A stretch of DNA of 64,000 nucleotides, taken from Chryseobacterium sp. FH2 (GTDB lineage: Bacteria; Bacteroidota; Bacteroidia; Flavobacteriales; Weeksellaceae). This document shows, one piece after another, positions 44,913 through 53,763 of the stretch; position 1 is the first letter of the stretch; each line of letters opens with the position of its first letter. The stretch lies in NCBI RefSeq assembly GCF_001045455.1, contig NZ_LFNE01000010.1, forward strand, positions 186,001-250,000, written 5' to 3'. A model generated the notes under the pieces. That model made no database searches. It worked only from the letters and a program-made list of their open reading frames with translations, and was not told the origin of the DNA. The position numbers and the translations under genes were made by a program.

Positions 44913-47900
44913 ATGAAGAAAATTTTATCCTTTTTTCTTATATTATATATTTTCTCTACCACTTTTGCTCAATTAGATAGAGAACATTGGTTTGCGCCCA
45001 TGATTGACAGAACCGGAAATCCAAATCCGTTTCAGAAGCTCTATCTATCTACAAACCGTACAACACCGTTTCCTGTAAGCATTTATAATAATAATATCTT
45101 GATCGGAACCGTAAATATCAGCAAAGGTAATCCCCAGAAATTTGATGTATTGAGAACCTATATTATCACTAGTCAACAGGCAAATCTATTTACCCCCATC
45201 ACAAAAGGATTATATTTAAAAGCAGACTTTCCTTTTTATGCTAATTTAAGATTTTCAGTATATAATCACGCTGAAATAATTACATCTAAAGGAATTCCGT
45301 CAACAGGGAAAGTTTTTCACGCAGCAAATGCTCCGGTTACAGCCCTTAATCAAATTCTGAATTTCATGACAAGTGTATTGGCTACCGAAGACAATACTAC
45401 TGTTACGATTTCTGGGTATAAGCCCACAACTCAATTTTCAAACGGAACAACAGGAGCTACCAACCCGACAATGACTTTCACTTTAAATAAAGGGCAGTCA
45501 TATATCATCGACGGAATCGGAAACCTTTCCGGAAACTCTGACGGATTTATCGGAGCTAAAATTGTAGCCAACAAACCTATAAATGTTACAAATGGAAACT
45601 TTAACGGACAATATGCGGGAAATTTCCCTTCAAGCTCGGATATTTTAATGGATCAGGCAGTCCCTGTAGAAAGGCTGGGAAGCGAATTTGCCCTGGTAAA
45701 AGGTAACGGAAATATCGGAACTCATATGGAGGGAGCTATCGTCATCGCTACAGAGGACAATACCCAGATTTTTGTCAATAACGAAACGGCAGCTCTTGCG
45801 ACTCTGAATACAGGGCAATATTATGTTATTCCGGATTTAAAATATCAGCTACAGGGAAGCGGGCATTATAATTTATATATAAGAACTTCGAAAAATGCTT
45901 ATGTTTATCAGATTCTCGCGGGAAGTGCAGGTTCTGGAAATGATACAGCTACAGGAGGATTTAATTTTATTCCGGCTTTAAACTGTTATCTTCCAAAACA
46001 GATTGATGAACTGGGCTTAATTAATGAAAACTTCGTTCATTCAAATAATAATCCTTCTGGAATTTTAAATATCCCGACTAAATTAAACTTAATTACAGAA
46101 CGTGGCGCAGCAGTAACCGTCAATGGAGTTACTCCTCCAGCCTCCACAGGGCCTTTCAGCATGATAGGAACCCTGAATTGGGTTACCTACGGAATTCCTA
46201 ATGTGACAGGAACAATTACTATAGCTTCAGACAAAGCCATTACCGCAGGTATCACAGCAGGAAGTGATGCTGTAGGATACGGGGGCTTCTTTGCAGGGTT
46301 TCCAACCCAACCGGTTATTTTAAAATCCGGCGGGGAATGTGTTCCGGGAATTATACTTACCGTTGATCCAATTATTTATAACGCTTATCAATGGTATCGA
46401 AATGGGGCAATCATTGCGGGAGCTACAAATCCTTCTTATACCCCGACACAATCCGGTTATTACACCTGTGCGGTAACGATGGGAAGTTGCGCGCCGCTTA
46501 TAACAGCTCAGTATAAAGTTCTGAACTGTATGAAGCAAAGCACTGCAACTTATGACGTTTGTGTGGATAAAACAATTACCCCAGCTTTCAGCAGCTCGGC
46601 TCAGACACCTGTACCTTCTACAGTAGCGATTACAACACCGCCAACATTGGGAACGGCAACGATTAATACTACAACAGGAGCAATTACTTATACTGTAAAT
46701 AACCCTGGAACAACTGGTACAGATACATTTACCTATACATTTTGTGGAGATGATCCGGATTTTACGGATTGCGAAACAGTGACTGTTACGATTAATATCG
46801 AAGCTCTCACAGTACAAAACGTAACGTTGAATGCTTGTAATGTGAACGGACAGGGAACTTTTAATCTGTCAACAGCAAATGTTACTAATAATTCGCCAGT
46901 AACAATTACGTACTATCCTACTTTAATTGATGCTCAAAATGAGAACGCTGCGGCTTTAATTACAACACCAACCGCATATACAGCAGCCAATGGAACCATT
47001 GTATATGCCGTAGTCAAAAACCCTATAGGATGCAAAACAATTGCTCAGATCACCCTTAATCTATTTAGTCTTGCTGTAATCGTGCAAAACTATAATGGAG
47101 TGTTTTGTGATGATAATTTGGACGGAATCGTTACGGTAAATCTTTCAAACATCACTCCTATCGTCCTGAATAACCCAACTTATTTTACTAATATAAGATA
47201 TTATGCAAACTTGGCAGATGCCAATTCAGGAAATAACAACACGCTTCCTAGCAACTGGAGCTACACGGCAACTACAACTATTTATATAAGAGTAGACTCT
47301 CCTGACGGATGTCCTCCTGTTGTTCAGCCTTTGACTTTCAGTATCGGCGCAAAATTACCTTTGATAAAAAACTCTGTAATTACATCCATATGTGATGATG
47401 ATCTTGATGGAACTGCGTCAGTAGATTTAGTTCAGTTTATCTCTCAATTTACTACAGACCCAACTGTTACGTATAGTTTTTTTGGGACTTTGGCGAATGC
47501 CCAGAACAATATTTCTCCAATTACCAGCCCTGTAAATATTACAGGAACTCAAATTATTTATATAAGATTTGAAAAACCTAATGCCTGCCCTGAAATTGCC
47601 TCAATCAGCATTACCATTAAAAAACCTAAAAAATCAGATATTTTAGTAGATAAAATTATTTGTCCAAAAGCAAAAACAACCTTAAATGCAGGTCCCGGTT
47701 TTGAGGCTTATTTATGGAATACAGGTGCTACAACCTCTTCTATTGATAATGTTGCCGTTGGAAGTTATTGGGTAGATCTTACATTCAATGGCTGTGTTTA
47801 CAGACAATATGTAAATGTGACCGAATCACCGTTACCAGTAATTACCTCGATTGACATCGACGGAACAACGGTGACTATCGGGGTAAGCGGCGGCCAGCCT

Positions 47901-48311
47901 CCATATGAATATTCTCTGGACGGAGTAACCTGGCAAAGTACAAATGTATTTTACAATGTACAAAGGGGCGGTCATACTATTTATGTCAGAGACTCTCAGC
48001 AATGTGCCGTAGTTGACAGACCTTTCACTATCATCAATTTAATTAATACTATTACTCCAAACGGAGATGGTCATAACGATACTATTAATTATTCAGGATT
48101 AATGACAAAAGATAATGTAGAATTTAGAATTTTTGACAGATACGGCGCAGAAGTTTTCAGAGGAAGCCCCTCAAACAATTTTATCTGGGATGGAAACATG
48201 AAAGACAGACCTGTGAATACAGCAACCTATTGGTACTTCATCAGCTGGACAGAATTTGGTTCTCTTACAAAGGTAAAATATTCAAGCTGGCTATTAGTAA
48301 AAAACAGATAA
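44913..48311 (+). CDS. T9SS type B cell-surface protein, adhesin paralog 4
   Basis: 1132 residues. Signal peptide MKKILSFFLILYIFSTTFA, then QLDREHWFAPM. The N-terminal domain is like the others (ATEDNTTVTISGYKPTTQF, DILMDQAVPVERLGSEFALV). After the Ig-like YQWYRNGAIIAGA it carries the long CDD repeats shared with paralog 1: FCDDNLDGIVTVNLSNITP with GNNNTLPSNW, and ICDDDLDGTASVDL. The type B sorting domain starts at about residue 1046 (TITPNGDGHNDTINYSGL ... SWLLVKNR). The long architecture of paralogs 1 and 4 brackets the shorter pair. Confidence 0.88.
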   Translation: MKKILSFFLILYIFSTTFAQLDREHWFAPMIDRTGNPNPFQKLYLSTNRTTPFPVSIYNNNILIGTVNISKGNPQKFDVLRTYIITSQQANLFTPITKGLYLKADFPFYANLRFSVYNHAEIITSKGIPSTGKVFHAANAPVTALNQILNFMTSVLATEDNTTVTISGYKPTTQFSNGTTGATNPTMTFTLNKGQSYIIDGIGNLSGNSDGFIGAKIVANKPINVTNGNFNGQYAGNFPSSSDILMDQAVPVERLGSEFALVKGNGNIGTHMEGAIVIATEDNTQIFVNNETAALATLNTGQYYVIPDLKYQLQGSGHYNLYIRTSKNAYVYQILAGSAGSGNDTATGGFNFIPALNCYLPKQIDELGLINENFVHSNNNPSGILNIPTKLNLITERGAAVTVNGVTPPASTGPFSMIGTLNWVTYGIPNVTGTITIASDKAITAGITAGSDAVGYGGFFAGFPTQPVILKSGGECVPGIILTVDPIIYNAYQWYRNGAIIAGATNPSYTPTQSGYYTCAVTMGSCAPLITAQYKVLNCMKQSTATYDVCVDKTITPAFSSSAQTPVPSTVAITTPPTLGTATINTTTGAITYTVNNPGTTGTDTFTYTFCGDDPDFTDCETVTVTINIEALTVQNVTLNACNVNGQGTFNLSTANVTNNSPVTITYYPTLIDAQNENAAALITTPTAYTAANGTIVYAVVKNPIGCKTIAQITLNLFSLAVIVQNYNGVFCDDNLDGIVTVNLSNITPIVLNNPTYFTNIRYYANLADANSGNNNTLPSNWSYTATTTIYIRVDSPDGCPPVVQPLTFSIGAKLPLIKNSVITSICDDDLDGTASVDLVQFISQFTTDPTVTYSFFGTLANAQNNISPITSPVNITGTQIIYIRFEKPNACPEIASISITIKKPKKSDILVDKIICPKAKTTLNAGPGFEAYLWNTGATTSSIDNVAVGSYWVDLTFNGCVYRQYVNVTESPLPVITSIDIDGTTVTIGVSGGQPPYEYSLDGVTWQSTNVFYNVQRGGHTIYVRDSQQCAVVDRPFTIINLINTITPNGDGHNDTINYSGLMTKDNVEFRIFDRYGAEVFRGSPSNNFIWDGNMKDRPVNTATYWYFISWTEFGSLTKVKYSSWLLVKNR

Positions 48312-48455
48312 TCAAATCTTACCAATAAACATTTGTCATAATTTTAATGGCAAGATTGATACTTATAACATTCATTAACAGTTTAACATAAAAGTTTAAT
48401 ATAACTTTAACCACTTTTCACTAATTAACTAGGTATAAATTCCTTCATTTCTATG

Positions 48456-48463
48456 TAATTTTG
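48456..48463 (+). promoter_or_regulatory. -7 element for the carboxypeptidase-regulatory-like gene
   Basis: TAATTTTG fits TANNTTTG, 9 bases before the ATG at 48472. Confidence 0.45.
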
Positions 48464-48471
48464 CCTATTAT

Positions 48472-49260
48472 ATGAAGAAACTTATTACTCTATTGCTGCT
48501 GACTTTTCTAGCTAAAGTTAATGCACAAATATATTCCGGAGAGGTATTTCTAAGGGACAATTCGGTTTTATATCTTAATCAGGTATATGTAACGAATCTA
48601 AATACACAGAAAACTGTTCTTACAGACTACAACGGAGATTTTAATCTTCAGGCAAATCCGGGTGATATTATCCGTTTTACGTCTATCGTCACTGAAAGGA
48701 AAGACATAAAACTTACTCCGCAAATGTTTGAAACAAGAAGTTTCATTGAGTTGAAAATTGCATATCACGACATCCAGGAAGTTGTTATCAACAGATTCAG
48801 ACCTACAGGAAATCTGAGGTATGATGTGAATTCTTTAAGAAAAGAAGATAAAGCATTAGCTATCAAAAAGGTAATCGGCTTACCGGAGCCCAAAGGTGAC
48901 GGAAACTCACCGGTGCTTCCAGTGGCAGGGCTTAGAGACGGCGGACTTACCTTCAGTTTAGAAAGTATCTATGATATCCTTTCCGGGGAACGCAAGAAAA
49001 AGCAACGTTATATTGCCTACGAAAAAATGAATAGCTCTGTTACTCAAATTAAAAATTATTTAGGAAAAGATTACTTTACAAGGTTTAAAATACCTGAGAA
49101 CCTGATTGACAATTTCCTACAATTTGTTTATAGTTCAGAAAATATTGAGCCATATATTAATTCGGGTAATTTCGAAGCAGTAAAAATCCCAATTGAAAAA
49201 TATTTACCTATTTATCAAAGAAGGCTTAGAAATTCTCATCTTCAAGATGTTATAAAATAA
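48472..49260 (+). CDS. Carboxypeptidase regulatory-like domain protein
   Basis: 262 residues. A signal peptide (MKKLITLLLLTFLAKVNA) is followed by a CarboxypepD_reg-2-like beta-sandwich of about 85 residues: YSGEVFLRDNSVLYLNQVYV, TVLTDYNGDFNLQANPGDI and IRFTSIVTERKDI. The remaining helical part, with YHDIQEVVINRFRPTGN and a Lys-rich end, has no family I recognise. The same regulatory-like domain opens SusC-like TonB-dependent receptors, but no plug or barrel is present here, so it is probably a free periplasmic or outer-membrane accessory. It follows the fourth adhesin by 160 bases and precedes the DUF6759-type genes. Confidence 0.75.
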   Translation: MKKLITLLLLTFLAKVNAQIYSGEVFLRDNSVLYLNQVYVTNLNTQKTVLTDYNGDFNLQANPGDIIRFTSIVTERKDIKLTPQMFETRSFIELKIAYHDIQEVVINRFRPTGNLRYDVNSLRKEDKALAIKKVIGLPEPKGDGNSPVLPVAGLRDGGLTFSLESIYDILSGERKKKQRYIAYEKMNSSVTQIKNYLGKDYFTRFKIPENLIDNFLQFVYSSENIEPYINSGNFEAVKIPIEKYLPIYQRRLRNSHLQDVIK

Positions 49261-49278
49261 AAAATACCTCATTAATTT

Positions 49279-49318
49279 AAAAAATGTGCTACATAGAATT
49301 TTATATAGCACATTTTGC
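49279..49318 (+). terminator. Terminator after the carboxypeptidase-regulatory-like gene
   Basis: An 11-bp stem (49281-49291 with 49306-49316), a 14-base loop and a modest T tail. Confidence 0.65.
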
Positions 49319-49462
49319 TTACATATTGGAAATATGTTTAATTTTATATCACAATTTTGTGTTTAAAATAAAAACAACAATCTCACGTTAAAGCCTTAAA
49401 CACTAATAACCAAAACGCATATTAAAGAAAAAAGAATTACCTTTAACATAACATTAGTGTGA

Positions 49463-50245
49463 ATGAAAAAAATACTTCTACTCTTTAGTGTAATTTTATT
49501 TGTAAGTCTTTCTGCCCAGCAAAGAGGTAAAGATTACAGCAATATTCTAAAAAGTAAGAGCATTTACGAAATAAATGCTTTCCTCAGAGATGCCCATCCT
49601 GATGATCCCCGAAGATCGGTTCTAAAGCCAAGAGTGATGGAAATGATGAAAGAATATATCAAAAATGCTCCTCCAAACGACTCAAAAGTAAAACAAATGC
49701 AGGAATGGCTTGCCATGCTGAAAAGAAGACCTTCTACAAAAATTACTTTTGATGAAATGAATGCCATTATCAAACAGAAACAGATCGCAAAATATCAAAG
49801 AGAATTACAGGTAGGTCAGTCAGCTGTGGTTTATACACCAAGTGCATCGCAAAATGTTTATATTGCCACTCCTGCTGTTACAACTACCGTAGCAGCAATA
49901 CCTGATGCAGAAGCCTCTGAATTTAATATGCTGATGGGCGAAAATCCTGTGGAACATAAAAATAAAACCGTAAAAATATTAAATTCTTTATTCGATAATG
50001 ATCCTTATGCAAAAGAGTGCATTGTTATGATCGAAAACAAATCTGATTGCAATATTATTGTAAGAATGGAAGGTGTCGGAACTACAAAATACAGGCTCCC
50101 GGTTCCTGCACATGGTGATAATTCTATTGTAGTACAAAAAGGAGACTATTTATTTACCAGCATAGTTTGCGGTTCCCAATATGCTTCCCAGAAAACAATT
50201 CAGAAGCCGTTGATAGTTGCTTTAGGAAGTTCAGTAAAGAAATAA
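49463..50245 (+). CDS. DUF6759-type secreted protein
   Basis: 260 residues. Signal peptide MKKILLLFSVILFVSLSA, then a helical N-terminal domain whose start (DYSNILKSKSIYEINAFLRD) and DDPRRSVLKPRV are mirrored in the protein at 51203. A linker rich in Thr, Val and Ala follows. The C-terminal domain has FDNDPYAKECIVMIENKSDC, VPAHGDNSIVVQKGDYLFTS and IVCGSQYASQKTIQKP, with the family's two cysteines. This is the longest of the four family members in the window. Function unknown; location is inferred as periplasmic or surface. Confidence 0.78.
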   Translation: MKKILLLFSVILFVSLSAQQRGKDYSNILKSKSIYEINAFLRDAHPDDPRRSVLKPRVMEMMKEYIKNAPPNDSKVKQMQEWLAMLKRRPSTKITFDEMNAIIKQKQIAKYQRELQVGQSAVVYTPSASQNVYIATPAVTTTVAAIPDAEASEFNMLMGENPVEHKNKTVKILNSLFDNDPYAKECIVMIENKSDCNIIVRMEGVGTTKYRLPVPAHGDNSIVVQKGDYLFTSIVCGSQYASQKTIQKPLIVALGSSVKK

Positions 50246-50308
50246 CATTTTTCGCTTATCATACCGTTTTTTAACTTTAAAAAGCAATATGATATCCCCT
50301 ATTTTTGT

Positions 50309-50316
50309 TATTTTTG
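50309..50316 (+). promoter_or_regulatory. -7 element for trmB
   Basis: TATTTTTG, 21 bases before the trmB ATG. A second TATTTTTG lies at 50300-50307. Confidence 0.4.
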
Positions 50317-50336
50317 CAGGATTTTATTTTTCAATC

Positions 50337-51014
50337 ATGGGCAAGAACAAACTGGCAAGATTTGCAGAAAACAAAATATTACCAAACGTAATTCAACCAA
50401 CAAGAGAAGAAGCTTTAAAAACTTTCGAACTTAAAGGAAACTGGAGAAGAGATTTCTTCAAAAACGAAAATCCGATTGTGCTTGAATTAGGTTGTGGAAA
50501 AGGAGAATACTCTGTAGGTTTAGCCAAAACTTTCCCCGAAAAGAATTTTATCGGAATCGACATCAAAGGTGCAAGGTTTTGGTTTGGAGCGAAAGAAGCC
50601 GTTGAAAAAGGGATGAACAACGTGGCTTTTCTAAGGTCTCAAATCGAATTGGTTGATAATTTTTTTGCTGAAAACGAAGTAGATGAAATCTGGATTACGT
50701 TCCCCGATCCTCAGATCAAATACAGACGCACAAAACACAGACTTACTCATCCCGACTTTTTAGACAGGTATAAGAAGTTCTTGAAACCGGGAGGAATCAT
50801 ACACTTAAAAACAGATTCCGAATTTTTGCATGGCTATACTTTAGGCTTTTTACAAGGTGCAGGTTATGAGATCATTACCGCTCATCACGACATTTATGGA
50901 GCTCCGGAATATGATCCTAACACGCCTCACTTAAGAGATATCAGAACTTATTATGAAGAGTTGTTTTCTGCAAAAGGAAAAACAATCACATATATAAAAT
51001 TTCGAATTAATTAA
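50337..51014 (+). CDS. trmB: tRNA (guanine(46)-N7)-methyltransferase
   Basis: 225 residues from the ATG at 50337; an upstream extension to 50289 covers the promoter and is rejected. The SAM-binding motif LELGCGKGEYS lies at about residues 49-59. FPDPQIKYRRTKHRLTHPDF is the TrmB catalytic and tRNA-contact stretch. It methylates G46 in the variable loop of tRNA with SAM. It sits between two unrelated DUF6759-type genes, an insertion that does not look functional. Confidence 0.94.
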   Translation: MGKNKLARFAENKILPNVIQPTREEALKTFELKGNWRRDFFKNENPIVLELGCGKGEYSVGLAKTFPEKNFIGIDIKGARFWFGAKEAVEKGMNNVAFLRSQIELVDNFFAENEVDEIWITFPDPQIKYRRTKHRLTHPDFLDRYKKFLKPGGIIHLKTDSEFLHGYTLGFLQGAGYEIITAHHDIYGAPEYDPNTPHLRDIRTYYEELFSAKGKTITYIKFRIN

Positions 51015-51202
51015 ACAGTGAAAATACACACATGAAAAAAATCCCTCATCCTTTCTCTATAAAAAATTCAACTTACTTTACAGTGTAAGGTTAATATTCC
51101 CAACCCTAAAACTGATAAGGCGTAAACTTTACAGCCTTCTAAAAGCACATCTCTATTAAAGGGTTTAAATGAAAATTTAAATCTAATAAAAACATATTAT
51201 CA

Positions 51203-51823
51203 ATGAGAAAAAAGACTATTACTTTCCTGCTATTAGCTTTAGTTCCAAGTATTGTTTATGCTCAAAAAAGCGCAAAAAACATCCTAAAAAGTACAAATAT
51301 TGCAGAAATTGAAGCCTATTTAAACTCAACACACCCGGAAGATCCAAAAAAAATTGTATTAAAGCCTAAACTTATTGCTTTAAAAAATGAAGCCTGGACA
51401 AAAGGAGCAAAAAATTCCAAACCTATGGAAGCACGGCCTATCGTTACAGATATACCCAGCAGTGTAATGAGAAATTCCGGCAATGCAGAAGAATTTAAAC
51501 GGCTAATTACAGAAAACAGCACGGAACACAAAGACAAAACGGTAAAACTTCTCAATGCAATGTTCAACGAAGATATTAGCAGTAAGGAAGCTATACTTTT
51601 ATGCAAAAATAATTCGGATTGTAATATTATTGTAAGAATTCAAGGTAAAGATTTTTATAATTTAGCTGTCCCCGCTCACGGAGAAAATTTTATTGTAGTA
51701 AAAAAAGGAGATTATATACTGACAAGTAATGTATGTGATTTACTGTACAGTTCAAAAAAAGAAATAAAAAAAGGAGTATTAATAACATTGAATAATCCTG
51801 TAGAAAAAAATAGAATACCTTAA
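51203..51823 (+). CDS. DUF6759-type secreted protein
   Basis: 206 residues. Signal peptide MRKKTITFLLLALVPSIVYA. The N-terminal part NILKSTNIAEIEAYLNSTHP with EDPKKIVLKPKLIAL is a clear paralog of the 49463 protein. The linker is shorter. The C-terminal domain has FNEDISSKEAILLCKNNSDC, IVRIQGKDFYNLAVPAHGEN and TSNVCDLLYSSKKEIKKG, with the two conserved Cys and one extra Cys in LLCKNN. It starts 39 bases before the next family member ends up downstream, so the two may be cotranscribed. Confidence 0.78.
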   Translation: MRKKTITFLLLALVPSIVYAQKSAKNILKSTNIAEIEAYLNSTHPEDPKKIVLKPKLIALKNEAWTKGAKNSKPMEARPIVTDIPSSVMRNSGNAEEFKRLITENSTEHKDKTVKLLNAMFNEDISSKEAILLCKNNSDCNIIVRIQGKDFYNLAVPAHGENFIVVKKGDYILTSNVCDLLYSSKKEIKKGVLITLNNPVEKNRIP

Positions 51824-51861
51824 AGAGTAAAAACTTAAATTTACGTTTAAAAAATCGTGAT

Positions 51862-52314
51862 ATGAAAAAGTTGTTCCCCTTCTCCGGAGTGCTACTTGCA
51901 TTAATATTAGGAAGCTGCAACGCTAATTATAATACAAATTATCCTGTGAGAAATCAATATCCTACAAGAAATACAGGAAATGTGGGTAATTCTATATCTC
52001 AAACTGAAAGAGAGTACCAGACACTCATAAAAACATATAAACCGGAAACTGCTGCTGTTTTAAATGATTTATTAAATGATTCTTCAGGTGAACCAAAAAC
52101 ATCAATTACAGTAGAAAATAACTCCCGATGTAATATGGTTCTTACCATAAGCGGAAATAATTATTTCAAAAAAATCCCTATTGGAACAGGAAAAATAGGT
52201 TCTGCAATGGTTTTGAAGAACCAGAATTATAATCTTTCAGGTATGCTTTGTAACTCGGTTTATCAAAAAACAAAATTTATTACAGGCTCATATAATATTA
52301 CGCTTTCTGATTAA
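51862..52314 (+). CDS. DUF6759-type lipoprotein
   Basis: 150 residues. Lipoprotein signal peptide with lipobox LGSC (Cys19). After a short Asn/Tyr-rich linker the domain reads KTSITVENNSRCNMVLTISG, then YNLSGMLCNSVYQKTKF. The Cys pair and the CNMVLTISGNNYF order align with the other three family members, but the first half of the domain is more divergent and the N-terminal helical domain is missing. Its lipid anchor suggests it stays on an envelope membrane. It is 38 bases downstream of the 51203 gene. Confidence 0.72.
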   Translation: MKKLFPFSGVLLALILGSCNANYNTNYPVRNQYPTRNTGNVGNSISQTEREYQTLIKTYKPETAAVLNDLLNDSSGEPKTSITVENNSRCNMVLTISGNNYFKKIPIGTGKIGSAMVLKNQNYNLSGMLCNSVYQKTKFITGSYNITLSD

Positions 52315-52355
52315 ATATTTAGAGTTAAAAGTTTAAGTATACTCTATCAAAAACA

Positions 52356-52387
52356 AAAAACCACTAAGATTACTCTTAGTGGTTTTT
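52356..52387. terminator. Bidirectional terminator between the DUF6759-type genes and rpsB
   Basis: A 14-bp perfect stem (52356-52369 with 52374-52387) and a 4-base loop, with A and T flanks on either side, at the point where the plus- and minus-strand units meet. Confidence 0.8.
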
Positions 52388-52410
52388 CCTATATTAAAGA
52401 AAATCTTTAA

Positions 52411-53172
52411 TTATTCAGCATCGAAATCAGCATCTTTTTCAGCAGATACCTTTTCTCCTTCTTCTTTAGATTTTTCTTTATCAGCTTTTCTTTGAGACTG
52501 ACCATCTTTGATAGATTCAGAAACAATGTTTAAGATCATATCAATAGACTTAGAAGCATCATCGTTTCCTGGGATAACGAAATCTACTTTTCTTGGGTCA
52601 GAGTTTGTATCAACAATACCGAAAACTGGAATACCTAATTTCTTAGCTTCAGTTACAGCGATATGTTCTCTCATGATATCTACAACGAAGATTGCAGAAG
52701 GAAGACGAACCATGTCAGAGATAGAACCTAAGTTTTTCTCTAAGTTCGCTCTTTGTCTGTCTACCTGTAATCTCTCTTTTTTAGATAAAGTTTCGAACGT
52801 ACCGTCTTTTTTCATTTTGTCGATAGAGTTCATTTTCTTTACAGCCTTTCTGATTGTAACGAAATTCGTCAACATACCACCCGGCCATCTTTCTGTAATA
52901 TAAGGCATATTAAGTTCAGCAGCATGCTTTGCAACTACTTCTTTCGCTTGCTTTTTAGTAGCTACGAAAAGAACTTTTTTACCTGCAGAAGTTAATTTTT
53001 CTAAAGCGCTGCACGCTTCATCCAATTTAACAGCTGTTTTATGTAAGTCTACAATGTGAATACCGTTTTTCTCCATAAAAATGTATGGAGCCATATTTGG
53101 ATTCCACTTTCTAGTCATGTGACCGAAGTGTACACCAGCCTCTAAAAGGTCTTTTACATTTGCTTTTGCCAT
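52411..53172 (-). CDS. rpsB: 30S ribosomal protein S2
   Basis: 253 residues. LLEAGVHFGHMTRKWNPNMA is the S2 N-terminus, with GTFETLSKKERLQ and FGIVDTNSDPRKVDFVIPGN typical of the family. The acidic and Lys-rich C-terminal tail (KADKEKSKEEGEKVSAEKD) is a Bacteroidota-type extension. It is the last gene of the operon rplM-rpsI-rpsB. The usual next gene, tsf, is missing here and lies 17 kb away on the other strand. Confidence 0.97.
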   Translation of the reverse strand: MAKANVKDLLEAGVHFGHMTRKWNPNMAPYIFMEKNGIHIVDLHKTAVKLDEACSALEKLTSAGKKVLFVATKKQAKEVVAKHAAELNMPYITERWPGGMLTNFVTIRKAVKKMNSIDKMKKDGTFETLSKKERLQVDRQRANLEKNLGSISDMVRLPSAIFVVDIMREHIAVTEAKKLGIPVFGIVDTNSDPRKVDFVIPGNDDASKSIDMILNIVSESIKDGQSQRKADKEKSKEEGEKVSAEKDADFDAE

Positions 53173-53229
53173 GTTTTCTGTTTTTGTTAGTTTACTTTCC
53201 GTCTTTTAAACAATCAACAACTTCTTTAG

Positions 53230-53370
53230 ATGGGAGAAGTGTTTGGATGCTAAACATAACGGGCAATTTGCTTTAGGCTGTAAGCATTAAGCTCTGAGCT
53301 TTCAAGCGGATTAAAAATTTTAATAAGTTCAAATAGCTTATTGCATATTGCTTTAAGCTTACCGCAATTC
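53230..53370. repeat. Degenerate short repeats in the rpsI-rpsB spacer
   Basis: The gap between rpsI and rpsB, unusually long for this operon, holds recurring variants of a GCTTTAAGCTT-like unit: GCTTTAGGC, GTAAGCATTAAGCTC, GCTTTCAAGC, TAGCTTATTGC and GCTTTAAGCTTACC. Some are inverted relative to others. I see no gene in it. Confidence 0.4.
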
Positions 53371-53757
53371 TTAACGTTTTGAGAATTGGAATCTCTTTCT
53401 TGCTTTTTTCTGACCTGGTTTCTTTCTTTCAACCATTCTTGCGTCTCTTGTAAGTAAACCAGCTGGCTTCAAAGCTAATCTGAATTCAGCATTGATTTCA
53501 CATAAAGCTCTTGAAATACCTAATCTGATAGCTTCTGCCTGACCTGTATTACCACCACCGAATACGTTTACGGTAACATCATACTGACCAACAGTTTCAG
53601 AAAGGATAAACGGTTGGTTCAACTTGTAAACCATCACGTCTGTAGAGAAATAATCTTTTGCATCTTTACCGTTTACCGTAATAACACCAGAACCTGGCTT
53701 TACATAAACTCTAGCTACAGAAGTTTTTCTTCTTCCGATTTTGTGAACTATAGACAT
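53371..53757 (-). CDS. rpsI: 30S ribosomal protein S9
   Basis: 128 residues. [19 protein letters not shown] at the N-terminus, the [20 protein letters not shown] core and the basic tail [17 protein letters not shown] that reaches into the P-site are all diagnostic of S9. It starts 7 bases after rplM, the usual pairing. Confidence 0.97.
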   Translation of the reverse strand: MSIVHKIGRRKTSVARVYVKPGSGVITVNGKDAKDYFSTDVMVYKLNQPFILSETVGQYDVTVNVFGGGNTGQAEAIRLGISRALCEINAEFRLALKPAGLLTRDARMVERKKPGQKKARKRFQFSKR

Positions 53758-53763
53758 AATTAA

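Noticed and set aside
46320..46817. 165-codon antisense frame inside adhesin 4
   Set aside because: It is a Cys/Ser/Arg-rich shadow of the Thr/Asn-rich repeats on the other strand, as also seen in the other adhesins.
53250..53432. Open frame of 60 codons across the rpsI-rpsB gap
   Set aside because: It overlaps the 3' end of rpsI in another frame and lies over the degenerate repeats; its composition is not protein-like.
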